A DNA stretch of 64,000 nt from Bacillus wiedmannii (GTDB lineage: Bacteria; Bacillota; Bacilli; Bacillales; Bacillaceae_G). Shown here one piece after another: positions 46,060-56,756 of this stretch; position 1 is the stretch's first letter, and each line of letters starts with the position of its first letter. The notes beneath the pieces are model-generated. The model searched no databases, had not been told where the DNA came from, and saw only the letters and a list, made by a program, of their open reading frames with translations. The stretch covers positions 519,561 to 583,560 of the forward strand of contig NZ_LOBC01000017.1 of NCBI RefSeq assembly GCF_001583695.1, read 5' to 3'. The position numbers and the translations under genes are program-made.

Positions 46060-48399
46060 TTACCCTAACTGTTCTACTTCTTTATGATTACGAATCGTTT
46101 CAAACCATGTATATAGTTGCTGATATGTGCTATAAACCAATTCTTTTTCTAATTGTAAGTGGTTCATTTTCTCACGATATGTGTTCGATTCAATTAAATC
46201 ACGCTTTTGTTTTTTGTCTGCCATAAAAATGACGCCATCTTTTATTGTAACAAATTCTAACTCAAAAAACACCTGTGTCATGAAATTTACTGTATCTTTT
46301 GACCAACCTTTATGTCGACATAGTTGTTCTCCATATTGTCTTAAAGAAAATGGTGCTTTTTGGCTCAAGAACGAATAGTACCATTTAAAATGTTCCCTCG
46401 TTGGAACAGTACTAAATAAATGATTATTCTCTTGATAAAATAGCGTATAAATTCGCGACGGGAACCCCACTTTAAATAAATCTCGTAATTCCTCTGTTCC
46501 TTTTGGCAAATCAAGTAACACGATGTATTGATCGTCTAAATGAGTTACTTCTGATGCATGCATCATATGCTCTTTATAGTCTTCTAGAGAAAACTTATTC
46601 AATACCTCTTCAGAAAAATACACCATCGTTATTTTTTCTTTCGGAAGTTCTGCTACATTCGCTTCTACGTTACGCATACTACGCCAATCAAATAATTGCC
46701 ACGCCTCTACAGCAATATCTTGTACCATTAATTGCGGCTTCTTAAAATTATTCCATTCATTGATAGATGCTTCCCCTATTACAGATACCTTTGCAACTGG
46801 AGAAATTTCTTTTGCATACGCACCAAAACCAAATCCGATTGTATCCAGTGTCGCTTGTCCATCGCGAAGAGCCATTTTCAAATGAGAGCCATCTGATCCG
46901 ATTGCACGAATACTTTCTAGCTCTGCATCCTTCACTGCAATACGTGGTTTTGGATTTCCAACACCAAATGGCGCTAACTTTTGCATGTCTTCAATTGCTG
47001 CCAGTGTTACATCCTCCACTTTACAAAAGACATCAACAGCTGTAATTGGAATAAAATCTTCTTCTGTTAAAATTACCTCTGCTTGTTCATTTAAGCGGCG
47101 GCGTAATTCATCTACATCATTCATATGTAGCGTCATTCCCGCTGCCATCGGATGCCCTCCGAAGTGTGGCAATAACTCTCTACAATCTGACAAATTTGCA
47201 AACAAATCAAATCCTGCAATACTACGTGCTGAACCTTTTGCTGTTTCTTTTACAGGATCAATGCATAATACAATCGTTGGACGATAAAAACGTTCAACTA
47301 ATTTAGATGCGACAATTCCAATTACACCTGGATTCCAGCCTTCTTTTGCCAGTAATAGTACTTTATTGTCTTCTGGCGGGAAATTATTTTCCACTTCAGC
47401 GATAGCTTCTTCTGTAATTTGCTTTACAATATCTTTTCGCAGTTTGTTCAGCTCATCAATTTCTTCAGCCAACTCTTTCGCTTCTTCTGGATCATCTGAT
47501 AATAAAAGATGTACAGCCGGCGTAGCATCTTCTAAACGTCCAACTGCATTAATACGCGGAGCGAGTGAGAAGCCAATACTCTCTTCTGTAATTTCACTTT
47601 GCGAAACGTTAGCAACTTTAAATAGCGCCTTTAGTCCGATATTTTTCGTCATGCGCATATGTTTTAAACCGCGCTTCACTAGCAATCTATTCTCACCATG
47701 AAGTGACACTAAATCGGCTACTGTACCAATTACTGCAATTTCTAATAAATGTTCTGGTACACGACCTAGTAGTGCATGTGCAACTTTAAATGCAACACCT
47801 ACACCAGCTAAATAGTGAAACGGATATACACCGCCATCTAATTTCGGATGAATAATCGCAAGTGCTTCTGGCAATTCTGGTGGTGGCTCATGGTGATCTG
47901 TAATAATAAGATCTATTCCAAGCTCCTTCGCTACCTTCGCTTCATGTACTGCTGCGATACCAGTATCGACAGTAATAATTAGTGAGAATCCTGCGCTATG
48001 CGCCCAACGAAATGCTTCTTCGTTTGGTCCATAACCTTCTGTGAAACGGTTTGGGATATAAAATTCTACATTTGCACCTAATTCTTGCAAAGCAAGATAT
48101 AACACAGTCGTACTACTTACTCCGTCCGCATCGTAGTCACCAAATATTAATATTTGCTCTCCATTTTGAATCGCCTTATTGACACGTTCTACCGTTCTAT
48201 CCATTCCTTCTAATAAAAATGGATCATGAAATTCTTGATTTTCTGTATTTAAAAAATCTAAAATCTTATCTTCTGTATCTAGTCCTCTACCGAGGAATAA
48301 CGAAACGACAAGTGGTGATAATTTTAATTTACTTGCTAATTCACTCACTCGCTCGTCATTATATTCTTTTTCTTTCCAACGCGTCTTCGGTTGTAACAC
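46060..48399 (-). CDS. recJ: Single-strand-specific exonuclease RecJ
   Basis: This 779-residue DHH nuclease degrades single-stranded DNA 5' to 3' in recombination and repair. Motifs: 'ILIFGDYDADGVSSTTVLYL' (about 79-98), 'IITDHHEPPPELP' (about 158-170) and DHHA1 'FGGHPMAAGMTLHMNDVDEL' (about 411-430); an OB fold and a long C-terminal Firmicute extension follow. The start is GTG at 48399 behind AAGGGGTGA. The ribosome site lies inside a 15-pair hairpin that also contains the promoter's -10 box. Confidence 0.95.
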   Translation of the reverse strand: MLQPKTRWKEKEYNDERVSELASKLKLSPLVVSLFLGRGLDTEDKILDFLNTENQEFHDPFLLEGMDRTVERVNKAIQNGEQILIFGDYDADGVSSTTVLYLALQELGANVEFYIPNRFTEGYGPNEEAFRWAHSAGFSLIITVDTGIAAVHEAKVAKELGIDLIITDHHEPPPELPEALAIIHPKLDGGVYPFHYLAGVGVAFKVAHALLGRVPEHLLEIAVIGTVADLVSLHGENRLLVKRGLKHMRMTKNIGLKALFKVANVSQSEITEESIGFSLAPRINAVGRLEDATPAVHLLLSDDPEEAKELAEEIDELNKLRKDIVKQITEEAIAEVENNFPPEDNKVLLLAKEGWNPGVIGIVASKLVERFYRPTIVLCIDPVKETAKGSARSIAGFDLFANLSDCRELLPHFGGHPMAAGMTLHMNDVDELRRRLNEQAEVILTEEDFIPITAVDVFCKVEDVTLAAIEDMQKLAPFGVGNPKPRIAVKDAELESIRAIGSDGSHLKMALRDGQATLDTIGFGFGAYAKEISPVAKVSVIGEASINEWNNFKKPQLMVQDIAVEAWQLFDWRSMRNVEANVAELPKEKITMVYFSEEVLNKFSLEDYKEHMMHASEVTHLDDQYIVLLDLPKGTEELRDLFKVGFPSRIYTLFYQENNHLFSTVPTREHFKWYYSFLSQKAPFSLRQYGEQLCRHKGWSKDTVNFMTQVFFELEFVTIKDGVIFMADKKQKRDLIESNTYREKMNHLQLEKELVYSTYQQLYTWFETIRNHKEVEQLG

Positions 48400-48404
48400 G
48401 AAAT

Positions 48405-48450
48405 CACCCCTTAACCTGTTCATTATACAAGACAGATTAAGGGGTGACAA
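48405..48450 (-). promoter_or_regulatory. recJ promoter overlapped by a 15-pair palindrome
   Basis: Minus strand: TTGTCA (48445-48450) and TATAAT (48422-48427), 17-base spacer. The same DNA forms CACCCCTTAATCTGT / ACAGGTTAAGGGGTG (48405-48446) with one mismatch; the -10 lies in the loop and the recJ Shine-Dalgarno in the 3' arm. Transcripts from this promoter start past the 5' arm and cannot form the hairpin, but read-through transcripts from upstream can. Confidence 0.75.
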
Positions 48451-48500
48451 TATAATGCAAACTACGCTGCAATATCTATATACTAAAATGTTAATAATGT

Positions 48501-49394
48501 TTAATTTGGAGAATACGGATTTATATGTACAAACACATTTTGTACGTTATCTTGTTCCATAAGCGTTTCTTTCACATGCTTTCCAATGCGGTGCCCTTCT
48601 TCTACAGTAATGTATGGATCTACAGAAACTTTAATATCGACAATAACGTAATGACCATGCTCCCTTGCATATAAAGAACCGATTTTTTTCACACCATCTA
48701 TTTGAAGTACTGCTTCTCTAAGCGGAACAACATCTTCCTCATGAAGAACATGATCAAGCGTTGCATGAATTGCTTCTGCCCCAATACTCCATGCCATTTT
48801 TGCAACAAGAAGTGAAACAAATAATCCTGCAATTGGATCGGCATATACAAGCCAATCTAACCCGAGCTTACCACCAATAATCGCTGCACAAATACCGATT
48901 AAAGCTGCAATTGAAGAAAATACATCCGAACGATGTTCATATGCATTTGCAATAATTGCATCACTATTTACCCTCTTCCCTAATCGGAATTTATATTGAA
49001 ACATTCCTTCTTTCACGATAATTGAAAGAACAACAGCAAAAATCGTAATTCCCTTCGGTGGTTCTAGTTCCTGCGAAAAAGCTTTTATAGACGAAATCGC
49101 TATCTCGATTCCCACAATAAATAATAATACTGCAACAATAATCGCTGAAATCGATTCCGCTTTACCATGACCATACGGGTGATCTTCATCGGGCGGTTGC
49201 TTCGCTGCTCGCAATCCAAACAATACAGCTAGTGAACCAATTACATCTGATGCAGAATGCACGGCATCCGCTAATAGCGCTTTACTGTTCCCAATATAAC
49301 CAATTACCGCCTTTACAATCGCTAATATAATATTACCAACGATCCCGACAATAGCACCAAACTCGGCCTGTTTAAAACGTTCATCTTTTTCCAT
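48501..49394 (-). CDS. Cation diffusion facilitator family transporter
   Basis: The 297-residue membrane protein has six hydrophobic segments and the CDF metal-site motif 'SKALLADAVHSASDVIGS' (about 36-53, HxxxD), a second site 'YEHRSDVFSSIAALIG' (about 146-161) and the C-terminal cytoplasmic metallochaperone-like domain (about 205-297, 'HVLHEEDVVPLREAVLQIDG'). It should export divalent metals (Zn, Mn, Fe or Cd) in exchange for protons; the specificity is not readable with confidence. AAGGG precedes ATG 49394. Confidence 0.92.
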   Translation of the reverse strand: MEKDERFKQAEFGAIVGIVGNIILAIVKAVIGYIGNSKALLADAVHSASDVIGSLAVLFGLRAAKQPPDEDHPYGHGKAESISAIIVAVLLFIVGIEIAISSIKAFSQELEPPKGITIFAVVLSIIVKEGMFQYKFRLGKRVNSDAIIANAYEHRSDVFSSIAALIGICAAIIGGKLGLDWLVYADPIAGLFVSLLVAKMAWSIGAEAIHATLDHVLHEEDVVPLREAVLQIDGVKKIGSLYAREHGHYVIVDIKVSVDPYITVEEGHRIGKHVKETLMEQDNVQNVFVHINPYSPN

Positions 49395-49514
49395 AATTAA
49401 AATCCCTTCTTTTCTTAACCTATCTTTTTATTGTAACAAAAACAGCGATAACAACACCAGTTTTTCCCATATCCCTTCTGTTAAAAAGTTGCTATCTTAT
49501 TGTATCCACAAACG

Positions 49515-49550
49515 AAAAAAGAGATGCCTCATAAAGAGACATCATCTTTT
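49515..49550 (-). terminator. secDF intrinsic terminator
   Basis: Minus strand: AAAAAAGATGATGTCTC...GAGGCATCTCTTTTTT, directly after the secDF stop. Confidence 0.87.
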
Positions 49551-51815
49551 TTATACTTGCGGTTCAGATTCTACTTTCTCAACCTTTTTCTTATTTTTGC
49601 CCTTTTTCAAACGACGGTTTTCAAGCATTAACCAAATTTGAGAAGCAACGAAAACAGAAGAGTACGTACCTACAACTAATCCGACAAGTAACGCAAACGA
49701 GAAGTTACGTAGTGACTCACTACCGAAGATAAGTAACGCAATTACCGGGAATAACACTGTTAATACGGTGTTAATCGAACGACCAAGCGTTTGACGAATA
49801 CTTGCATTTACGATTTCTTCTAAGTCTTTTATATCGCGAACTCGTTTTTTCTGTTTGTATAATTCACGGTTTCTATCAAATGTAACAATTGAATCATTAA
49901 TAGAATAACCGATGATTGTTAATACCGCAGCGATAAACGTTAAGTCTACCTCTAATTGGAAAATACTAAATATAACAACCATAACGAATGCATCATGTAA
50001 TAATGCAAGTACTGCAGATAATGCGTACGTAAATCTGAATCGAATACTTACGTATAAAATGATAACCGCAGAAGCAATTAATACTGCGATAAATGCATTT
50101 CGTGCAATTTCTTTACCAATTGTCGGTGAAACTGTACTTACATTTGGATCTGTACCATATTTATCATGGAAGAATGTTTTTGTTTTCGCAATTTCATCTT
50201 TTGATAGCACACCTAATGTACGAACCGCGAATCCTTTATTGTCATCTCCAGTCGGTACAATATTTTCTTCCTTCACATCAATTTTCAATTCTTTAAAATC
50301 TTTATTAACATCAGACACAGTAAGTGCTTGTTTTGATTGCAAGTCGATCCGTGTACCACTCGCAAAGTCAATACCTAGGTTCAATTTGAAAATTGGCAGT
50401 ATAATTGCACCTGCAATTACAACTACAATCGAGAAAACAAGGAATTTATGACCGATATTTACGAAGTTAATACGATCAAATCTTGTCGGTGGATGTACTA
50501 CACCCTTTGTTAACGGAATAATATCCTTTTGTTTCACACCAAAGTATCCTGGCTTTTTATCGAAGTAACGGCTCTTTACAAGTAAACCTAGTAAGAAACG
50601 AGTACCGAATACGTTCGTAACGAAACCAACTAAAATACTTACGATTAAACTTGTTGCGAATCCTTTTACAGAGCTATTACCATAAACGAATAATACACCA
50701 GCCGCTGCAAGAGTCGTAACGTTTGCATCTAAAATTGTTGCTAATGAACGATGATTACCAGCACGGAATGCTGACATCATTGACTTACCAATTTTCAGCT
50801 CTTCTTTCAGTCTCTCGTACGTAATAATATTCGCATCAACTGCGATACCTACCCCGAGCACTAATGCCGCAATACCTGGTAATGTCAGAACCGCATGCAT
50901 CCAGTTAAATACGAGTAGCGTAACAAAAATGTATAGACCTAACATAATAACCGCTACAATTCCTGGTAAACGGTAGTATACAAGCATAAATAAGAAAATA
51001 AGAGCGATACCAATCGCACTAGCGAAAATCGTTTGCTCTAACGCTTGTTGACCAAATTTCGCTCCAACTGATGTTGAATACATTTCTTTTAAATCAACAG
51101 GAAGTGCACCTGCATTTAATAAAGATGAAAGTTGTTTCGCACTTTCAACTGTGAAGTTTCCACCTACGATAGATACTTCAGCTTGATTAAACACTTGGCT
51201 TACTGTTGCTGCTGATAAGAACTTCGGATTCGGTTTTGCAGACTCTGCTTTATACGAATCTTTTCCTTCTTCAAAGTCAAGCCAAATTACCATTAAATTC
51301 GTTGGTGGTGGCATTTTTGAAATTTTTTCAGTTACTTCACGGAATCTATCAGCGCTTTTTAGTGTAAGACCTACGCTCGCACGGCCTTGCTCATCAAATG
51401 TTTGTTTCGCTCCGCCGCCTTTTAAATCCGTTCCGTCCATAAGAAGGTTGTCATCTACATCACGGAATGTTAATTTCGCTTGTGTTGATAACATTTCACG
51501 TGCTTTTTGCTGGTCTTGTACACCAGCAAGCTGTACGCGAATTCGATCTTGTCCTTCAATTTGAATGTTCGGCTCACTTACACCGAGAACATTGACACGA
51601 TTTTCAAGAGCACCTACTGTACTTACAAGTGCCTCTCGGTCGATTTTATCACCTTTTTTGGCTGGTTTTACTTCATACAGAATTTCAAAACCACCGCGAA
51701 GGTCTAGTCCTAGACTAATTCCTTTTGCTATGTCTTTTCCTGCCGCACCAATTACTCCACCGATTAATAAAACGATGAGGAAAAAGGCGGCAATTCTCGT
51801 ACCACGCTTTGCCAT
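49551..51815 (-). CDS. secDF: Fused protein translocase subunit SecDF
   Basis: This 754-residue protein combines SecD (about 1-410) and SecF (about 440-735) in one chain, as is normal in Bacillus. It has 12 predicted membrane segments and two large outside domains, with signatures 'GLDLRGGFEILYEVKP' (about 36-51), 'GIAVDANIITYERLKEEL' (about 320-337) and 'GIDFASGTRIDLQ' (about 466-478), plus 'TIIGYSINDSIVTFDRNREL'. It uses the proton gradient to help late export through SecYEG. AAAGAGGG precedes ATG 51815. Confidence 0.97.
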   Translation of the reverse strand: MAKRGTRIAAFFLIVLLIGGVIGAAGKDIAKGISLGLDLRGGFEILYEVKPAKKGDKIDREALVSTVGALENRVNVLGVSEPNIQIEGQDRIRVQLAGVQDQQKAREMLSTQAKLTFRDVDDNLLMDGTDLKGGGAKQTFDEQGRASVGLTLKSADRFREVTEKISKMPPPTNLMVIWLDFEEGKDSYKAESAKPNPKFLSAATVSQVFNQAEVSIVGGNFTVESAKQLSSLLNAGALPVDLKEMYSTSVGAKFGQQALEQTIFASAIGIALIFLFMLVYYRLPGIVAVIMLGLYIFVTLLVFNWMHAVLTLPGIAALVLGVGIAVDANIITYERLKEELKIGKSMMSAFRAGNHRSLATILDANVTTLAAAGVLFVYGNSSVKGFATSLIVSILVGFVTNVFGTRFLLGLLVKSRYFDKKPGYFGVKQKDIIPLTKGVVHPPTRFDRINFVNIGHKFLVFSIVVVIAGAIILPIFKLNLGIDFASGTRIDLQSKQALTVSDVNKDFKELKIDVKEENIVPTGDDNKGFAVRTLGVLSKDEIAKTKTFFHDKYGTDPNVSTVSPTIGKEIARNAFIAVLIASAVIILYVSIRFRFTYALSAVLALLHDAFVMVVIFSIFQLEVDLTFIAAVLTIIGYSINDSIVTFDRNRELYKQKKRVRDIKDLEEIVNASIRQTLGRSINTVLTVLFPVIALLIFGSESLRNFSFALLVGLVVGTYSSVFVASQIWLMLENRRLKKGKNKKKVEKVESEPQV

Positions 51816-52085
51816 ATGTACCCTCTTTCTGCTACTAACACTTTAAATAAATCTCTTACGATTCACTTTTACACGTATGCATACGCCTAGTTAGTAGACT
51901 TCCTTTCTATAATTTTGCTAGTTCATCACTAGCTGTGTCGGTACGTTTTTCACAATACCTACACTTTCATTATTTATTTTTTCTCTTCACTACCCCCTTT
52001 ATATATAATCTTAGACATAATTATTTCCTCATTATCAATACCTATCATTATACTGCAAAAGGAAGAACAAACCAATTGCAGTCGG
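51816..52085 (-). other. secDF upstream region with leader stem
   Basis: The 270-base gap between comN and secDF holds no gene. On the minus strand CTACTAAC (about 51892-51899) can pair with GTTAGTAG (about 51833-51840), closing a 67-base loop region just before the secDF ribosome site; a CTAG...CTAG hairpin near 51921-51935 and the palindrome CGTATGCATACG lie inside or next to it. No known riboswitch pattern is recognised. Confidence 0.35.
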
Positions 52086-52370
52086 TTATTTATTTTCATA
52101 TTCATCAAATGACCAAAGTGGCGCTTGATATGCTTCTACAGTTAAATAATTCATATATTCATTAGTACTTACTCTTAATACATCATTTACTAATTCATAT
52201 AATCTAACATCACCGTTTATATTTTTCCACTTCTTCACTTTAAGAAACTTCCAAATATCATCATCTGTTACTCGGTCATAACCGAACATGTGAAACTCTT
52301 CTACTTTGCTTTCTAAAACGACTTGTAACTGTCCGCGGTATGATTCTACCAAAGCCTCTTTTTCTAACAT
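52086..52370 (-). CDS. comN: Post-transcriptional regulator ComN (YrzD)
   Basis: The 94-residue protein reads 'LEKEALVESYRGQLQVVLES' then 'DDDIWKFLKVKKWKN' and 'LYELVNDVLRVSTNEYMNYL', matching the ComN/YrzD family. In B. subtilis ComN binds the comE operon mRNA 5' region and promotes its expression at poles. ATG 52370 follows AAGGAGA; the longer frame upstream has no ribosome site. Its place between spoVB and secDF is conserved. Confidence 0.87.
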   Translation of the reverse strand: MLEKEALVESYRGQLQVVLESKVEEFHMFGYDRVTDDDIWKFLKVKKWKNINGDVRLYELVNDVLRVSTNEYMNYLTVEAYQAPLWSFDEYENK

Positions 52371-52556
52371 ACATAAACATCTCCTTCTTATTTCAGCACG
52401 AAAAGTCGCTTTTAATCCCGCTCTAATGGACAGCAATAACTACTTTCAAGAGTACTCTCATACTTCACTCTCTTAAATGCTTGTCATTCTTGTCTCATAC
52501 GTGCATATAAATTATTGTAAATCATTCCACTGATTTTGAGAAGGTAGGAGAAGACC

Positions 52557-54116
52557 ATGACGAGACAAAGCTTTTTAAAAGGCGCATTTATTTTAATGAT
52601 AGCCGGCTTTATTACCAAAATCCTTGGATTTATTAACCGGATTGTAATGGCACGTATTTTAGGGGAAGAAGGTGTTGGCCTTTATATGATGGCCGTTCCT
52701 ACATTCATTCTAGCAATTACATTAACACAAATCGGCCTTCCTGTCGCAATCGCAAAATTTGTAGCAGAAGCGGAAGCTGTGAACGATAAACAAAGAGTTA
52801 AAAAAATATTAACAGTATCCTTAGCTGTTACATCCGTTATTAGTATCATTTTAACAATCGGAATTATGCTCCTCACACCTATTTTAGCAAAAACATTATT
52901 AACTGATGAACGAACGTACTATCCATTAATGGCCATTTTACCTGTCGTTCCTGTTATTGCTGTTTCTTCTGTTTTACGCGGTTATTTCCAAGGGAAACAA
53001 AATATGAAACCTAGCGCTTATGCTCAAGTTATAGAACAAGTTGTCCGCATTACAATTATCGCTATATGCATTCAGTTATTTTTACCTTACGGCGTAGAAT
53101 ATGCTGCAGCTGGCGCTATGTTATCAGCCGTTCTCGGTGAAGTTGCATCGTTATTATTTTTACTCACTTTATTCCAGCGCGAAAAACATTTATCTATACG
53201 CTCTGGATTTTTCACTACTGTAAAGGAGAGCAAAGGTATATTTTATTCTCTTATGGATATTGCCCTTCCAACTACAGGAAGTCGTTTAATCGGTTCCGTT
53301 TCATATTTTTTTGAACCTATCGTTGTAATGCAAAGCTTAGCGATTGCCGGAGTTGCTGCCTCTGTCGCAACCCAGCAATACGGTATATTAAACGGTTATG
53401 CATTCCCACTTCTATCACTGCCAGCCTTTATTACATACGCTCTTTCTACAGCACTCGTTCCATCTATTAGTGAAGCGATGGCTAAAAGACAGCATAAATT
53501 AGTGGAACACCGCCTACAACAAGCTCTTCGAATCTCATTAATTACTGGTGGGTGGTCAGTCGTTATATTATACGTATTCGCTTCTCCTATTTTAACTCTT
53601 ATGTATGGATCGGATAGTGCAACAGCATTTATCCAGCTTCTTGCACCTTGCTTTTTATTTCATTACTTTCAAAGTCCACTTACCTCTGTTTTACAAGCTT
53701 TAAACTTAGCAAGAGCTGCAATGATGAATACATTTATTGGCGCCATCGTGAAATTAATCCTTATTTTTGTACTAGCTTCAAGGCCAGATTTTCAAATGAT
53801 GGGGGTTGCACTCGCTATCGCTGCAAATATAGTGACGGTAACATTCCTTCATTACGCTACTGTTTTAAAGAAAATTACATTTACCATTTATGCAAAAGAC
53901 TACATTTTCGGCGGACTTGCCATCGGTATTGCAGGTGCTTTCGGTTTTTACCTTCATAAATATATGATTTTCTCTCATTCACTTGGCGTACAAACATTAT
54001 GGGAAATCACTTTAACAACAATCGTTTATATTACCCTCCTCTTCACTTTCAAACTCATTCGAAAAGAAGAGTTAAGTCGACTTCCAATCATTCGAAAACT
54101 TTCATTTTTGAAGTAA
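52557..54116 (+). CDS. spoVB: Stage V sporulation protein B (MurJ-like lipid flippase family)
   Basis: This 519-residue protein has about 14 membrane segments and the polysaccharide-transporter/MVF fold. The N-terminus 'LKGAFILMIAGFITKILGFI' then 'RIVMARILGEEGVGLYMMAV' (about 23-43) is typical of SpoVB. In B. subtilis SpoVB is needed for spore cortex formation, probably moving lipid-linked precursors. It is divergent from comN, as in B. subtilis. GTAGGAG precedes ATG 52557. Confidence 0.95.
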   Translation: MTRQSFLKGAFILMIAGFITKILGFINRIVMARILGEEGVGLYMMAVPTFILAITLTQIGLPVAIAKFVAEAEAVNDKQRVKKILTVSLAVTSVISIILTIGIMLLTPILAKTLLTDERTYYPLMAILPVVPVIAVSSVLRGYFQGKQNMKPSAYAQVIEQVVRITIIAICIQLFLPYGVEYAAAGAMLSAVLGEVASLLFLLTLFQREKHLSIRSGFFTTVKESKGIFYSLMDIALPTTGSRLIGSVSYFFEPIVVMQSLAIAGVAASVATQQYGILNGYAFPLLSLPAFITYALSTALVPSISEAMAKRQHKLVEHRLQQALRISLITGGWSVVILYVFASPILTLMYGSDSATAFIQLLAPCFLFHYFQSPLTSVLQALNLARAAMMNTFIGAIVKLILIFVLASRPDFQMMGVALAIAANIVTVTFLHYATVLKKITFTIYAKDYIFGGLAIGIAGAFGFYLHKYMIFSHSLGVQTLWEITLTTIVYITLLFTFKLIRKEELSRLPIIRKLSFLK

Positions 54117-54119
54117 ACG

Positions 54120-54144
54120 GGCTTACTATTTCATATAGTAAGCC
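54120..54144. terminator. spoVB intrinsic terminator
   Basis: GGCTTACTAT / ATAGTAAGCC with a 5-base loop, followed by a T-rich stretch; it lies between the convergent spoVB and yrbG genes. Confidence 0.83.
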
Positions 54145-54145
54145 T

Positions 54146-54793
54146 CTAGTTTTCTTTCAAATCAACAAAAAATTGTCCGTTTTGAAAGCTGCAGTATAAA
54201 ATTTGTGCGATATCGTTATAACCTAAGTTTTTTAATTTACCAATAAGCCATTCGTCTGTATGTTCAATCATTTGTAAATGATTCAATTGAATTTCTCCAT
54301 CAATAATAAGAGGAAGAGTAAACTGCAATGTATCCTGTTTACCTTTTTGTTTTTGAAAGACAGATAACTTCCCAGATGGTTCTAAAATAGCGTATTCTAC
54401 ATCTCGGATATCTCCAACTCCTTGCTCCCTTAATTGCATCAATAAATCATCTATATTATAACGCTGATTTCTCATCTTCTTTTCATCAATTTTCCCCGCA
54501 TTTACAAGAATAGCCGGCTCACCTTCTATTAAATGCCGAAATCGTTGAAACTTTAATGAAATGACTGACAAAATAATCTGTATACACATAAGAAAAGTCA
54601 TCGGAACTAATTGGTGCCAAAGTGATTTATCGGTATTTTCAATTGCGACTACAGCCATTTCCCCAAGCATAATGAATACAACTAAATCTAATACACTTAA
54701 CTCTCCAATTTCACGTTTACCCATAAGACGAAAAATAATTAATATGATGATATACAAAAGTATCGTCCGGCCAATGATTGATACCCATTCCAT
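54146..54793 (-). CDS. yrbG: DUF421 membrane protein (YrbG/YetF family)
   Basis: The 215-residue protein has three N-terminal membrane segments (about 5-23, 30-50 and 57-78) with 'RLMGKREIGELSVLDLVVFI' (about 23-42), the family's R-x-x-GKR signature, followed by a cytoplasmic domain ('ILVNAGKIDEKKMRNQRYNI', 'MQLREQGVGDIRDVEYAILE'). Many Bacillus paralogs exist and several are germination- or spore-linked. The position next to spoVB matches B. subtilis yrbG. AAGGAGATG precedes ATG 54793. Confidence 0.88.
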   Translation of the reverse strand: MEWVSIIGRTILLYIIILIIFRLMGKREIGELSVLDLVVFIMLGEMAVVAIENTDKSLWHQLVPMTFLMCIQIILSVISLKFQRFRHLIEGEPAILVNAGKIDEKKMRNQRYNIDDLLMQLREQGVGDIRDVEYAILEPSGKLSVFQKQKGKQDTLQFTLPLIIDGEIQLNHLQMIEHTDEWLIGKLKNLGYNDIAQILYCSFQNGQFFVDLKEN

Positions 54794-54896
54794 TTCTACA
54801 TCTCCTTTTTTACGTATAGACTCCCCTATAAAAAATAAACTAGTCTAACTTGGGCAAAAAGAAAATATGCTTGTATTAAAAAGGGGGAATGTATAA

Positions 54897-55280
54897 ATGG
54901 ATGGAACGAAAAAATTATCAACCGCAATCGGCTTTGGTATCATTACCTTATTAATTTTTGCATCAATTATTAGCATGGTTATGGCTCTTTTATTAAAGTT
55001 TACAGATATGACTGAAGAGACATTAGCCGTTACTATTTTTATACTAGCTCTTTTATCTATGCTTATATCCGGATTTACTGCCGGCAAAAAAGCACAAGGG
55101 AAAGGTTGGCTAGTAGGTTTCACAACAGGTCTTACATTCGCTATACTTGTTTTTCTAGTTAACTATTTAGGCTTCTCTCAAACTTTATCGAACTCCCAGT
55201 TACTTTATCAATTAGCATTAATGGGCGCGAGTACACTCGGTGGTATTTTCGGGGTAAATATGTCAAAACAAAATAACTAA
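54897..55280 (+). CDS. yrzE: TIGR04086 family membrane protein (YrzE)
   Basis: The 127-residue protein has four hydrophobic segments (about 12-34, 42-62, 73-92 and 104-122) with a glycine-rich N-terminal helix 'STAIGFGIITLLIFASIISM'. It fits the TIGR04086/YrzE family of small Firmicute membrane proteins of unknown role. AAAAGGGGG precedes ATG 54897. It is divergent from yrbG and convergent with yajC, as in B. subtilis. Confidence 0.85.
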   Translation: MDGTKKLSTAIGFGIITLLIFASIISMVMALLLKFTDMTEETLAVTIFILALLSMLISGFTAGKKAQGKGWLVGFTTGLTFAILVFLVNYLGFSQTLSNSQLLYQLALMGASTLGGIFGVNMSKQNN

Positions 55281-55281
55281 A

Positions 55282-55312
55282 AAAGGCCCTGCACATTTCA
55301 TGCAGGGCCTTT
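55282..55312. terminator. Bidirectional intrinsic terminator
   Basis: AAAGGCCCTGCA / TGCAGGGCCTTT with a 7-base loop, between the convergent yrzE and yajC genes. Confidence 0.92.
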
Positions 55313-55316
55313 CTCA

Positions 55317-55577
55317 TTAGTTTTTCACAACTTCACGAATCGCATTACGATCGAAAGTTAAGTGTGAACCACCAGATTTAATAACGATTTTCGTCTCATC
55401 TACTGATTCGATTGTACCGTGTAAACCACCGATTGTTACGATAGCATCACCTTTTGCTAACTCATTTTGCATTTGAGCAACTGCTTTTTGACGCTTTTGT
55501 TGCGGGCGAATTAATAAGAAATAGAAAATCGCAAACATCGCAACGATCATAACGATATTCATCATACCTGGATTCAT
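55317..55577 (-). CDS. yajC: Preprotein translocase accessory subunit YajC (YrbF)
   Basis: The 86-residue protein has one N-terminal membrane segment (about 5-22) and the family motif 'FLLIRPQQKRQKAVAQMQNE' (about 21-40), then 'GDAIVTIGGLHGTIESVDE' (about 44-62). YajC associates with SecDF, encoded about 4 kb away. It is last in the ruvA-ruvB-queA-tgt-yajC unit. AAGGAGGA precedes ATG 55577. Confidence 0.95.
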   Translation of the reverse strand: MNPGMMNIVMIVAMFAIFYFLLIRPQQKRQKAVAQMQNELAKGDAIVTIGGLHGTIESVDETKIVIKSGGSHLTFDRNAIREVVKN

Positions 55578-55604
55578 CTTTTGTTCCTCCTTTTAAATTA
55601 TGTA

Positions 55605-56747
<1,143 letters not shown>

Positions 56748-56756
56748 TTACTCCTT

